From an uncultured Roseburia sp. (GTDB lineage Bacteria; Bacillota; Clostridia; Lachnospirales; Lachnospiraceae): a stretch of 64,000 nt of DNA. Positions within the stretch are counted from its first letter, which is position 1, and every line of letters starts with the position of its first letter. Below are positions 1 to 8,349 of the stretch, in pieces. The position numbers and the translations under genes were made by a program. The stretch covers positions 1 to 64,000 of the forward strand of contig CANDCP010000008.1 in the NCBI GenBank assembly GCA_947383215.1, given 5' to 3'. The notes below the pieces were generated by a model. It was not told the origin of the DNA and searched no databases. It saw nothing but the letters and a program-made list of their open reading frames with translations.

Positions 1-214
1 ATGCGTATGTACCGCCATACCGTCCCGCTTTTGCCACAATCCCCTTTGAATTTGTGCGGGATACCCATTCTATTGTGTTCTTATTTCGTAACTATTTTTC
101 TATCAGGGCAGGTCCGTTATCAATTTTCCTTACCATATCGGTTAATGAAATATAATCATCCTCTTCAATTTGCAAGACTTGTATCTCTGTTTCGTCAACA
201 TTTAGTTTTCCCAT
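1..214 (-). pseudogene. KilA-N domain protein remnant, partial at window edge
   Basis: Reading the minus strand from an ATG with an upstream AGGA-type site gives MGKLNVDETEIQVLQIEEDD then YISLTDMVRK, the start of the KilA-N DNA-binding fold found in phage and mobile-element proteins. The frame meets TAG at bases 92-94 exactly where family members read a Trp (EK-W-LRNKNTIE). After it the same frame continues with LRNKNTIEWVSRTNSKGIVA and then KAGRYGGTYA, all typical of the family. The normal stretch between NTIE and the WxxxTNxxGI motif is missing, so there is an internal in-frame deletion as well as the nonsense codon. The gene runs off the left edge. It is almost certainly non-functional; the family assignment comes from motif memory only. 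Confidence 0.6.
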
Positions 215-238
215 ATAAAATCCTTCCATTTATGCGGT

Positions 239-982
239 CTATAATTTTATTAATTTGCCGTTATCAAAATAATAGATATCTTCTCTTTTGTATCCATATT
301 TGGATTCAGGAATACCGATATGTGGTTCAAAAGTAAACATTTCAACATCTGATAATCTTTTATGGTTTCCCTTTTCGGTATATATTCTGTCATTTTTGTT
401 TTTTACAATGGAATGTCCAAGATTTCCAAGAAAATCCAAATTAATAAATCCCTTTTTTACAATCACATCATTCATATAATAACATAATTCCTCAAATGTC
501 ATATCCGGCGCTACCGCATCAATTAAAGCTTTATGCAGATATTCTTCCATCTGTAATCCTCTCCGCCACTCGTCATTTTTTATTCTGTCAGTTTCATTAC
601 ATAAAACTCCATTTTCAAATACAAGTGTTCTTGCGTAATCTCCCCAAATGTTATTCTTTTGAGGGCTTAAATCAATCGTGATAATATCATTTTCCTGTAT
701 GGTTCTATCTGCCACCATGTAATCCTTGCCCGATATGGATATCGCCGTTTCATCTTCGGAAAAAACAAATGCGCCAATGTCCCAATACCAAAATGAATCT
801 GCTCCATTCTCTAACAGATAATTTTCACACAATGTTTTGATATCTCGCAGGTTCATTCCGACTTTCATTATGCCGGCAATATATTTCATGGTCGCCCTGT
901 TTAAATCCTGCATCGCGGAATATAAACCAAGAGTTTCCTCCGCCAAGCTAGATCCATTGGATAAACGCTGTTTTGTCTTCAC
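239..982 (-). CDS. M24 family metallopeptidase (Xaa-Pro aminopeptidase-like)
   Basis: This 247-residue protein has the pita-bread metallopeptidase fold without the extra N-terminal domain of full-length PepQ/PepP. The five metal ligands are all recognisable: Asp in TIDLSPQ, Asp in WGDYART, His in LGNLGHSI, Glu in MFTFEPHIG and Glu near the end in YKREDIYYF. It should be a cytosolic dimetal peptidase or an M24-like hydrolase with unknown substrate. The start used is GTG with a GGCAGGG-like site 8 bases upstream, lying inside the end of the acetyltransferase gene (35-base overlap), so the two are probably co-translated. A later ATG (MQDLNRATMKY) is an alternative start. Confidence 0.8.
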   Translation of the reverse strand: MKTKQRLSNGSSLAEETLGLYSAMQDLNRATMKYIAGIMKVGMNLRDIKTLCENYLLENGADSFWYWDIGAFVFSEDETAISISGKDYMVADRTIQENDIITIDLSPQKNNIWGDYARTLVFENGVLCNETDRIKNDEWRRGLQMEEYLHKALIDAVAPDMTFEELCYYMNDVIVKKGFINLDFLGNLGHSIVKNKNDRIYTEKGNHKRLSDVEMFTFEPHIGIPESKYGYKREDIYYFDNGKLIKL

Positions 983-1382
983 TGTTATACCCTGCCTTTC
1001 TGTAAAAGTCTAATGTACTTTCTTTCTTAGAGCCTGTGAGCAGCATCATTTTATAGCAGTTTTCTTTTAGTGCAATCTCTTTCGCAAAATTCAGGCATTG
1101 GGTTGCCAGTCCTCTTTTTCTGAACTGTTCATCTGTTATCACATTTTCAATAAAAGCATATGGCTGTTGGTTGTGTGTCAGGTTGGGAATGATGACGCAG
1201 ACACAGGAAGATACGATTTCTCCATTTTCTTCAGCAACAATCACATGATGGTTTTTATCCTGAAAAACATCATCCCAAATCTGCATAAGCGCATTCGTTT
1301 TTTTCGGCATGGGGTTATCATGCAGCTGCATATACAACCTCAATAACCCATCTAAATCGTTTTTCACTATTTCTCTAATCAT
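948..1382 (-). CDS. GNAT family N-acetyltransferase
   Basis: This is a single-domain Gcn5-related acetyltransferase of about 144 residues. The acetyl-CoA binding motif A is visible as VITDEQFRKRGLATQCL (the Q/RxxGxG/A signature), followed by the LLTGSKK strand and the FYRKAGY motif near the C terminus. The substrate cannot be told from sequence. Two ATGs lie six bases apart. The second (MIREIVKND) has better spacing from the AGGAAAGG ribosome-binding site, which almost touches the first ATG. It is immediately upstream of and overlaps the M24 gene, and sits between two decayed genes, so it belongs to an accessory patch. Confidence 0.85.
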   Translation of the reverse strand: MIREIVKNDLDGLLRLYMQLHDNPMPKKTNALMQIWDDVFQDKNHHVIVAEENGEIVSSCVCVIIPNLTHNQQPYAFIENVITDEQFRKRGLATQCLNFAKEIALKENCYKMMLLTGSKKESTLDFYRKAGYNSEDKTAFIQWI

Positions 1383-1394
1383 TGTCATCCTTTC

Positions 1395-1744
1395 CTATTG
1401 TTCATTCCATTCATCATAAAATTCTTTCAGAAACTCACGCATATATCCATCCCGTTTCTGGGCAATGGATTTTGCACAATCTGTATTCATTATATCTTTA
1501 ATCAAAAGAAGTTTTTCATAGAAATGATTTATTGTTGTGCCTTTATTATTCCGATACTCAATTTCGTCCATATTTATATTGTGTTGGCAATCTGGAATGT
1601 GAATCGCCCCATTGCATCCAATCGATCTGCATCCTGTACAATTTTCCCTTCTATTGACTTCGGAGAAGTTGTTTCTGTGCCTTTGAATGAAATCTCCCTG
1701 ATAATATCAATTACATTAGCTGCCGTATTCTCCGTAAGACGGCA
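1395..1744 (-). pseudogene. HD-domain phosphohydrolase remnant (YedJ/YpgQ-like)
   Basis: Two minus-strand frames carry adjacent pieces of one protein family. The upstream piece reads NVIDIIREISFKG, then SIEGKIVQDADRLDAMG, the HD-hydrolase metal-site region. It then loses frame and stops. A second frame begins shortly after and reads TINHFYEKLLLIKDIMNT, then SIAQKRDGYMREFLKEFYDE, the usual family C terminus, ending in TAG. The N-terminal half with the first HD motif is absent and a block between the two pieces is missing. This is a truncated, frameshifted remnant. The 5' boundary is approximate. Confidence 0.6.
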
Positions 1745-1820
1745 ATCTGGCATAATCCGCTGTTTCAAATATCTTGCACTCGGATAGATATTGAAAAGTG
1801 TAACCAATTATTTCAGTAAC

Positions 1821-1857
1821 AAAAAATGGGGAAACCTCAATAAAATCAAGGTTTCCC
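1821..1857 (-). terminator. Rho-independent terminator of tRNA-Leu(AAG)
   Basis: On the minus strand GGGAAACCT and AGGTTTCCC form a 9-bp perfect stem with an 11-base loop, followed by CATTTTTT. It lies about 15 bases beyond the 3' end of the tRNA-Leu gene. Confidence 0.85.
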
Positions 1858-1871
1858 ACACTTTTAACCAA

Positions 1872-1956
1872 TGCGGAAGATGGGACTTGAACCCACACGA
1901 GCGCATTGCTCACAAGATCCTTAGTCTTGCTCGTCTGCCAATTCCGACACTTCCGC
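1872..1956 (-). tRNA. tRNA-Leu (anticodon AAG)
   Basis: This 85-base gene has a 7-bp acceptor stem (GCGGAAG with CTTCCGC), the long variable arm of a class II tRNA, the T-arm sequence GTGGGTTCAAGTCCCAT and discriminator A. The anticodon stem CAAGA/TCTTG encloses the loop CTAAGGA, giving anticodon AAG. Position 34 would need A-to-I editing by TadA to read CUC as well as CUU. The CCA end is not encoded. It is transcribed away from the second tRNA-Leu gene. Confidence 0.95.
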
Positions 1957-1989
1957 AAATCACATGACCTGTGTCATGACGACTATGAA

Positions 1990-2018
1990 ATAATAACAGA
2001 TCTGAAAAAAAATGTCAA
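1990..2018 (-). promoter_or_regulatory. Sigma-A promoter for tRNA-Leu(AAG)
   Basis: On the minus strand TTGACA is followed, after a 17-base spacer rich in T, by TATTAT, about 33 bases before the tRNA 5' end. This is a full-consensus -35 box. Confidence 0.8.
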
Positions 2019-2061
2019 TGGTTTTTTTTGATTTTTATCTACAATTTTTTCGAAAAAATAC

Positions 2062-2090
2062 TTGACTTTGAATTACAAAACAAATATAAT
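2062..2090 (+). promoter_or_regulatory. Sigma-A promoter for tRNA-Leu(CAG)
   Basis: TTGACT and a perfect TATAAT are separated by exactly 17 bases and end 11 bases before the tRNA 5' end. Confidence 0.88.
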
Positions 2091-2101
2091 GTTATTTGTT
2101 C

Positions 2102-2185
2102 GCAGGAGTGGCGGAATTGGCAGACGCGCAGGCTTCAGGTGCCTGTGGTAGCAATATCGTGTGGGTTCAAGTCCCATCTCCTGCA
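2102..2185 (+). tRNA. tRNA-Leu (anticodon CAG)
   Basis: This 84-base class II tRNA has acceptor stem GCAGGAG/CTCCTGC with discriminator A, a D-arm starting TGGCGGAATTGGCAGACGCG, a long variable arm and T-arm GTGGGTTCAAGTCCCAT. The anticodon stem CAGGC/GCCTG encloses TTCAGGT, so the anticodon is CAG. CCA is not encoded. The T-arm is identical to that of the neighbouring divergent tRNA-Leu. Confidence 0.95.
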
Positions 2186-2199
2186 TTCGGTTAAGCGTG

Positions 2200-2236
2200 A
2201 GGAAGCCTTGATAGATATCGGGGTTTCCTTATTTTT
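2200..2236 (+). terminator. Terminator of tRNA-Leu(CAG)
   Basis: AGGAAGCC pairs with GGTTTCCT (one G-T pair) around a 14-base loop and is followed by TATTTTT. Confidence 0.7.
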
Positions 2237-2278
2237 GTAGTTCAACAATGCCATTGGGCTATCACGGAAAGGGATTTT

Positions 2279-3457
2279 ATGCAGTATCGGACAAATCAAA
2301 AAAACGGGCGGCAGCTCTCTGTCTTAGGATACGGCTGTTTGCGTTATTCAAAAAAGGGGATGGCGATAGATCAGGAAAAGGCGGAGCGCGAAATGGCGCT
2401 GGCGATAGAGAAGGGCGTCAATTATTTTGATACGGCTTATACGTATGGGGGCAGCGAGGCCTGTCTTGGAAAATTTTTGGCAAAGGGATATCGTGACAGG
2501 GTAAATATCGCGACAAAGCTTCCGCATTACTATGTCGAAAGTCCGCAGGATTTGGACCGCTATTTTGAGGAGCAGCTATCGCGCCTTCAGACCGACCATA
2601 TCGAATATTATTTGATGCATATGCTAAACGATACGGCGGCATGGCAGCGGTTGACGGAGCTTGGAATCAGGGAGTGGATCGAAAAAAAGAAGAAGGCGGG
2701 ACAAATCGAAAATATCGGCTTTTCGTTTCATGGCGGAAGCGGACAATTTCAGAAAATCATAGATGCTTACGACTGGGATTTTTGTCAGATACAGTATAAT
2801 TATATGGACGAGTATACGCAGGCCGGAGCTGCGGGATTAAATTATGCGTATGAGCGGGGGATACCGGTTATCATTATGGAACCGCTTCGCGGCGGGCGGC
2901 TTGTCAATGGGCTTCCGAGACAGGCGAAGAAGATTTTTGCCAGGGCGGATAAGGACCGCACGCCGGCGGAGTGGGGGCTTCGCTGGATTTGGAATCATCC
3001 GCAGGTAAATGTCGTCTTGTCGGGAATGAACGATATCCGGCAGGTAGAGGAAAATGTAAGGATCGCCGAGTCCGCTCAGGCGGGGATGCTTACGCAGGAA
3101 GAGCTTGCCGTTGTCGACAAAGTAAAGTCAGAAATTAATAAGCATATGAAGGTGGCCTGCACGGGCTGCGGATATTGCATGCCGTGTCCGGCGGGGGTGG
3201 ACATACCGACATGCTTTGCCGCATATAATACAAGATATACCGACAGCTGGTACAGTGGAATGAAAGCGTATTTTATGTGCACGTCGCTGAAGACGAATCC
3301 TTCCAATGCCGCAAAGTGCGTCAGATGCGGAAAATGCGAGGCGCGCTGTCCGCAGGGAATAAAGATTCGAAGTCAGCTTGCACAGGTGAAGCGCCATATG
3401 GAAAATCCGGTATTTCACGCGGCAAAGTTGATTGCGGGAAAAATCGGAAAATACTAA
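2279..3457 (+). CDS. Aldo/keto reductase with C-terminal ferredoxin-type domain
   Basis: The N-terminal ~280 residues are an NADPH-dependent aldo/keto reductase barrel. The catalytic tetrad is visible: Asp51 and Tyr56 in FDTAYTYGG, Lys80 in ATKLPHY and His114 in YYLMHML. The C-terminal ~100 residues carry two cysteine clusters, CTGCGYCMPCP near residue 295 and CVRCGKCEARCP near residue 350. These are ferredoxin-like and should bind Fe-S clusters. This fused architecture is common in anaerobic clostridia; the substrate is unknown. The ATG follows a GGAAAGGGA ribosome-binding site. It appears to be a single-gene unit between the tRNA and the replication/transcription block. Confidence 0.9.
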   Translation: MQYRTNQKNGRQLSVLGYGCLRYSKKGMAIDQEKAEREMALAIEKGVNYFDTAYTYGGSEACLGKFLAKGYRDRVNIATKLPHYYVESPQDLDRYFEEQLSRLQTDHIEYYLMHMLNDTAAWQRLTELGIREWIEKKKKAGQIENIGFSFHGGSGQFQKIIDAYDWDFCQIQYNYMDEYTQAGAAGLNYAYERGIPVIIMEPLRGGRLVNGLPRQAKKIFARADKDRTPAEWGLRWIWNHPQVNVVLSGMNDIRQVEENVRIAESAQAGMLTQEELAVVDKVKSEINKHMKVACTGCGYCMPCPAGVDIPTCFAAYNTRYTDSWYSGMKAYFMCTSLKTNPSNAAKCVRCGKCEARCPQGIKIRSQLAQVKRHMENPVFHAAKLIAGKIGKY

Positions 3458-3571
3458 ACCGCGCCGTCAAATGAAAAAGAAATGAAAAAAATAAAAGGAA
3501 AACGCGAATTTTTGCAGAATATTATTAACAGGAGATAAAATAGCGGGAGCCGACAAAAGAAGAGAAGGGAG

Positions 3572-4588
3572 ATGAAGGCCGTGACGATCCGGGAGAGAAT
3601 GGAAAGAATGGAGCATTCTGCCTTAAGTCCCTATGCGGCGTTCAGCGAAAACTCCATCGGCAGAGACAGGATCGAACCGCAGTGCGATATTCGTCCGGTA
3701 TATCAAAGAGACCGCGATCGGATTTTGCACAGCAAAGCTTTTCGGCGGCTCAAAAATAAGACGCAGGTATTTCTGACGCCGAAAGGAGATCATTACAGGA
3801 CGCGCCTGTCGCACACGCTCGAGGTGTCCCAGAATGCGAGAACCATCGCAAAAGCTTTGCGGCTGAACGAGGATCTTGTGGAGGCAATCGCGCTCGGGCA
3901 TGATTTGGGACATACGCCGTTCGGGCATGCGGGCGAGGCGGTTTTGAACCGTCTGTGCGAGAAAGGGTTTCGACACAGCGATCAGAGTGTGCGGATTGTG
4001 GAGGTTCTTGAAAAAGGCGGCGAGGGACTGAACCTGACATGGGAAGTACGGGACGGGATATTAAACCATCAGACAAGCGCGATGCCGAATACGTTAGAGG
4101 GCAAGATCGTGCGTTTTTCCGATAAAATAGCATATATTAACCATGACATTGACGATGCGATCCGGGGACGGCTTTTGACAGAGGAGCGGATTCCGTTTGA
4201 GATCCGGGCAGTCTTGGGGCGCACGACCACAGAGAGGCTTGACACCTTAATTCACGATATTATCACGAACAGCATGGACAAGAATGATATTGTGATGTCA
4301 AAGGGCGTTTTGCAGGCAATGCAGGATTTGAGACGGTTTATGTTTGAGCATGTTTATAAAAATCCGATTGCCAAAGGCGAGGAGGCGAAGGCAAAAGAAT
4401 TATTAGAGAGACTGTTTGATTTTTATATGATACATCCGATGGAGATGCCGGCACAGTATACGAATATGATAACGGCGGGAGAGAAGCAGGATCGTGTAGT
4501 ATGCGATTATATTGCCGGGATGACCGATCAGTATGCGACGGCAAAATTCAGCGAGTATTTTATTCCAAGGGCGTGGCAGGTGAACTAA
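3572..4588 (+). CDS. dgt: dGTP triphosphohydrolase-like HD protein
   Basis: The protein is a Dgt-family HD phosphohydrolase that would cleave dNTPs to deoxynucleoside and triphosphate. The metal-binding pattern is complete: H81 in RLSHTLEV, H110-D111 in LGHDLGHTPFGH, and a later Asp in FSDKIAYINHDIDDA. The family length (~340 residues) matches. The upstream AAGGGAG site touches the ATG, so the GTG three codons later (MTIRERM) may be the true start. It lies 3 bases ahead of dnaG, an arrangement typical of clostridia in which dgt heads the dnaG-rpoD operon. Confidence 0.9.
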   Translation: MKAVTIRERMERMEHSALSPYAAFSENSIGRDRIEPQCDIRPVYQRDRDRILHSKAFRRLKNKTQVFLTPKGDHYRTRLSHTLEVSQNARTIAKALRLNEDLVEAIALGHDLGHTPFGHAGEAVLNRLCEKGFRHSDQSVRIVEVLEKGGEGLNLTWEVRDGILNHQTSAMPNTLEGKIVRFSDKIAYINHDIDDAIRGRLLTEERIPFEIRAVLGRTTTERLDTLIHDIITNSMDKNDIVMSKGVLQAMQDLRRFMFEHVYKNPIAKGEEAKAKELLERLFDFYMIHPMEMPAQYTNMITAGEKQDRVVCDYIAGMTDQYATAKFSEYFIPRAWQVN

Positions 4589-4591
4589 CAG

Positions 4592-6367
4592 ATGGCATAT
4601 TATTCAGATGAATTGATCGAAGAAGTGCGCTCCGGCAGCGATATCGTGGACGTGATTTCGGGTTATGTGAGGCTGCAAAAGCGTGGCGGTACATATTTTG
4701 GATTATGTCCGTTTCATAATGAGAAGACGGGTTCGTTTTCCGTATCTCCCGGCAAGCAGATGTATTACTGCTTTGGATGCGGAGCTGGGGGCAATGTCTT
4801 TACGTTTCTGATGCAGTATGAGAATTTTACGTTTCCGGAGGCAATGCAGGCGCTGGCAGAACGCGCGGGGATTGCGCTTCCGGCGGAGGAGGTTACGCCG
4901 GAGGCAAGGCGGGAGGCGGATAAAAGGCAGCTTCTGCTCGAGATCAACAAGGCGGCGGCGAAATACTATTACGCAATGCTGCGCGGCGAGGGGGGGAAGC
5001 GCGCTTACGAGTATTTTGCAAAAAGGAAATTAAGCGATCAGACGATGAAAAAGTTCGGGCTGGGAGCGACGGGAGCGTACAGCGACAGCCTTTACCGATA
5101 TCTGAGAGAACAAGGATATGAGGATCTCGTTCTTAAGGAGACAGGACTGGTTACAATCGACGAGCGGGGGGGAAGGGATAAGTTTTGGAACCGCGCGATG
5201 TTTCCGATTATGGACGTAAGGGGCAAGGTGATCGGATTCGGGGGCCGGGTTATGGGGGATGGCGAACCAAAATATTTAAATTCGCCGGAGACAAAGGTTT
5301 TTGATAAAAGCCGCAACCTTTACGGACTGAACCTGGCAAGGCTTACGAAACGTCCGCAGATTCTTTTGTGCGAAGGCTACATGGACGTGATCGCGCTGCA
5401 CCAGGCGGGCTTTGACAATGCGGCGGCGTCTCTTGGAACGGCGTTTACCGGCGGCCATGCGAATCTGTTAAGGCGTTATACGAAAGAAGTATATCTGACC
5501 TTTGACAGCGACAAAGCGGGAGTGAAAGCCGCGCTTCGGGCGATACCGATTCTCAGGGAGGCCAATCTTACGGTGAAGGTGGTTGATATGAAGCCGTATA
5601 AAGATCCGGATGAATTCATAAAGGCGCTCGGAGCCGAGGCATACGAGGAGCGGATCGCCCGGGCGGAAAACAGTTTTATGTTTCAGATTCGGATTCTTGA
5701 GCAGGAGTATGATTTGAATGATCCGCAGGAAAAGACGGCCTTCTACAATGAAATTGCAGACCGCTTGCTCGGTTTTACCGAGGAGTTGGAGCGGAATAAT
5801 TATATTGAAGCGATTGCGGAAAAATATCAGATGGGCTTTGAGAATCTTCGGAAGCTTGTGAATCAAATGGGGGCGAAAGGCGGGATTGCGAGACAGAAAG
5901 CGCCGCTAAGGGCAAACGCGGATGAGCGCAGAAAAAAAGAAGACGGCATGAGGCAGTCTCAGAAGCTTTTGTTAACCTGGATGATAGAGGACGAGCGCAT
6001 TTCCGGGATTATCCGGGAATACATTTCTCCCGAAGATTTCACGGAAGAGGTTTTCAGAAAGACGGCGCAGATCCTTTATGAGCAGCGGCAGGAAGGCGAA
6101 ATGAATCCGGCGCAGATTGTGAGTATGTTTGCGGACGAGGGGGAGCAGCGTGAGATTGCGGAATTATTTCATGCGAGGATCGGGGAAATAGAGACAAGGG
6201 CAGAGAAGGAGAAAGCGGTTAAGGAGACGATACTGCGCGTAAAGCAGGGAAGTATAAAATACCGTTCCAAACATCTTGATCCTACCGACATGCAGGGATT
6301 GCAGCGGCTTGTGGCGGACAAGCGCAGCCTTGAGAAGTTGGAGAAACTGCATATTTCTATTGAATAG
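4592..6367 (+). CDS. dnaG: DNA primase
   Basis: DnaG makes RNA primers at the replication fork. The N-terminal zinc site is visible as C39, H42, C60 and C63 (CPFHNEK ... YYCFGCGAGG). The RNA polymerase core follows, with a TOPRIM segment carrying the acidic residues of LLCEGYMDVIALHQ and YLTFDSDKAG. The C-terminal ~150 residues are the helical DnaB-binding domain. The 591-residue length is normal. It sits between dgt and rpoD in the conserved macromolecular synthesis operon. Confidence 0.97.
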   Translation: MAYYSDELIEEVRSGSDIVDVISGYVRLQKRGGTYFGLCPFHNEKTGSFSVSPGKQMYYCFGCGAGGNVFTFLMQYENFTFPEAMQALAERAGIALPAEEVTPEARREADKRQLLLEINKAAAKYYYAMLRGEGGKRAYEYFAKRKLSDQTMKKFGLGATGAYSDSLYRYLREQGYEDLVLKETGLVTIDERGGRDKFWNRAMFPIMDVRGKVIGFGGRVMGDGEPKYLNSPETKVFDKSRNLYGLNLARLTKRPQILLCEGYMDVIALHQAGFDNAAASLGTAFTGGHANLLRRYTKEVYLTFDSDKAGVKAALRAIPILREANLTVKVVDMKPYKDPDEFIKALGAEAYEERIARAENSFMFQIRILEQEYDLNDPQEKTAFYNEIADRLLGFTEELERNNYIEAIAEKYQMGFENLRKLVNQMGAKGGIARQKAPLRANADERRKKEDGMRQSQKLLLTWMIEDERISGIIREYISPEDFTEEVFRKTAQILYEQRQEGEMNPAQIVSMFADEGEQREIAELFHARIGEIETRAEKEKAVKETILRVKQGSIKYRSKHLDPTDMQGLQRLVADKRSLEKLEKLHISIE

Positions 6368-6411
6368 GGACAGAATAGTAACGAGCTATGGATAAAATCC
6401 GGGAGGAAATA

Positions 6412-7584
6412 ATGGAAGAGAAAAAAATGGCCAAAGGTACCAAAAACGAAAAAGGAGCAAAGGTGGATAAGAGTCAGGAAGAAAAAGTTGTAAAGTTTAA
6501 TGAGAAGCTGCAGGAGCTGTTGAGCTTAGCTCAGAAAAGAAAAAATATGCTGGAGTATCAGGAGATCAGCGATTTTTTCAAAGATATGGAGCTAAATGCC
6601 GAGCAGTTTGAGAAGATTCTTGATTTTCTGGAGACGAATAATATTGACGTTCTTCGCATTACCGACGACGATGATGATGTGGACGACGATATTATATTGG
6701 ATGAAGAGGACGAGGTTGAGGTGGAAAAAATCGACCTGTCCGTGCCTGACGGCGTGTCCATTGAGGATCCGGTCCGCATGTATTTAAAGGAAATTGGAAA
6801 AGTGCCTCTTTTGAGCGCAGAGGAAGAGATCGATCTGGCAAAGCGTATGGAGCTTGGCGACCAGGAGGCAAAAAAACGTCTGGCCGAGGCGAATCTGCGC
6901 CTTGTCGTAAGTATTGCCAAGCGGTATGTGGGACGCGGTATGCTCTTTCTCGATTTGATTCAGGAGGGAAACCTTGGCCTGATAAAGGCTGTGGAAAAAT
7001 TTGATTACCGCAAGGGATACAAATTCTCCACGTACGCGACATGGTGGATTCGTCAGGCGATTACAAGGGCGATTGCCGATCAGGCTAGAACCATCCGGAT
7101 TCCGGTTCACATGGTGGAGACGATCAACAAGCTGATTCGGGTTTCCAGGCAGCTGTTACAGGAGCTCGGACGGGAGCCGACCCCGGAAGAAATTGCGGCG
7201 GAAATGAATATGCCGGTGGATCGTGTCCGCGAAATTTTGAAAATTTCCCAGGAACCGGTATCTTTGGAGACGCCGATCGGGGAGGAGGAGGATTCTCATC
7301 TCGGCGATTTTATCCAGGACGACAATGTTCCGGTGCCGGCGGACGCGGCGGCGTTTACACTGTTAAAAGAGCAGTTAGAAGAAGTGCTTGGGACGCTGAC
7401 GGAAAGGGAACAGAAGGTTTTGACGCTGCGTTTTGGCTTAGAGGACGGAAGGGCAAGGACGCTGGAAGAAGTTGGCAAAGAATTTAACGTAACCCGTGAG
7501 CGTATCCGCCAGATCGAGGCAAAAGCGCTGCGGAAGCTGCGTCACCCGAGCAGAAGCCGTAAATTAAAGGATTATCTGGAGTAG
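6412..7584 (+). CDS. rpoD: RNA polymerase primary sigma factor (SigA/RpoD)
   Basis: This is the housekeeping sigma-70 factor. Region 1.1 is followed by an acidic stretch rich in Asp, region 1.2 ([17 protein letters not shown]), region 2 with the -10 reading helix ([20 protein letters not shown]), region 3, and region 4.2 with the -35 reading helix ([20 protein letters not shown]). The start chosen (MEEKKMAKG) sits five bases after GGGAGG. An in-frame ATG 24 bases earlier has no such site. The encoded protein is about 390 residues. It is consistent with the many TTGACA/TATAAT promoters seen in this window. Confidence 0.97.
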   Translation: MEEKKMAKGTKNEKGAKVDKSQEEKVVKFNEKLQELLSLAQKRKNMLEYQEISDFFKDMELNAEQFEKILDFLETNNIDVLRITDDDDDVDDDIILDEEDEVEVEKIDLSVPDGVSIEDPVRMYLKEIGKVPLLSAEEEIDLAKRMELGDQEAKKRLAEANLRLVVSIAKRYVGRGMLFLDLIQEGNLGLIKAVEKFDYRKGYKFSTYATWWIRQAITRAIADQARTIRIPVHMVETINKLIRVSRQLLQELGREPTPEEIAAEMNMPVDRVREILKISQEPVSLETPIGEEEDSHLGDFIQDDNVPVPADAAAFTLLKEQLEEVLGTLTEREQKVLTLRFGLEDGRARTLEEVGKEFNVTRERIRQIEAKALRKLRHPSRSRKLKDYLE

Positions 7585-7590
7585 AAAAGA

Positions 7591-8349
7591 ATGAAGCTTT
7601 CGAAGAGATTAAAGGCGGTAGCGAAGCTTGTCGGACAGGGAGAGGCAGTCTGTGATGTGGGGACCGATCACGGTTATATTCCGATATATCTTTTGCGGTC
7701 AGGCGTAAAAAAAAGAGCGTTGGCGATGGATATAAATGAGGGGCCGTTGCTTCGTGCAAGAGAGCATGTGATAGAGAACGGCCTGGAGGGATACATAGTC
7801 ATGCGCCTTTCCGACGGACTGTCTGCTCTGGGAGAGGGGGAAGCGGATTCCGTTGTCATAGCAGGTATGGGCGGGAACCTTATGATTCGCATACTGGAGA
7901 ATGATTTTTCAAAGTTAGAGGCTGTAAAAGAACTGATTTTACAGCCTCAGTCTGATGTGGAGCGGGTGCGCCGTTATGTGAGGAATCATGGTTTCGTCAT
8001 AGATGAGCAGGATATAGTAGAGGAAGACGGCAAGTTTTATATGATGTTTCGCTGCGTGCACCGAAAAGACGGCGGTGTCTGCTTTGAGGAATGTGAAGAT
8101 AACGGCCGGCAGCGCGCCTATGACAGGTATGGGGAGCATCTGATGAAACGAAATGATCCCGTCCTGAGAAGGTATCTGAAAAAAGAAGAGAGGCAGATTC
8201 AAAAAATTAAAGAGAGTCTGTCTGTCTCGGGCGACAGCGGGAAAGCGGAAAAAAGGAAGAGGGAACTGGAAGAAAAAATGTCGGTGATTTTACTGGCAAG
8301 AAAGGAAATGGATGCTTATGCAGTGCGGGAAAGTGATAGAAGCGATTGA
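7591..8349 (+). CDS. trmK: tRNA (adenine(22)-N(1))-methyltransferase TrmK
   Basis: TrmK methylates N1 of adenine 22 in tRNA using S-adenosylmethionine. The SAM-binding motif is near the N terminus (VCDVGTDHGYIPIYLL), followed by the acidic strand ALAMDINEGPL and the AGMGGNLM motif. The last ~60 residues are basic and coiled-coil-like, as in the B. subtilis homologue. It follows rpoD by 6 bases and overlaps the next gene, so it is part of the same operon. Confidence 0.92.
   Translation: MKLSKRLKAVAKLVGQGEAVCDVGTDHGYIPIYLLRSGVKKRALAMDINEGPLLRAREHVIENGLEGYIVMRLSDGLSALGEGEADSVVIAGMGGNLMIRILENDFSKLEAVKELILQPQSDVERVRRYVRNHGFVIDEQDIVEEDGKFYMMFRCVHRKDGGVCFEECEDNGRQRAYDRYGEHLMKRNDPVLRRYLKKEERQIQKIKESLSVSGDSGKAEKRKRELEEKMSVILLARKEMDAYAVRESDRSD

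Noticed and set aside
1..336. Plus-strand frame at the left edge
   Set aside because: Antisense to the KilA-N remnant and the end of the M24 gene; composition is shadow-like.
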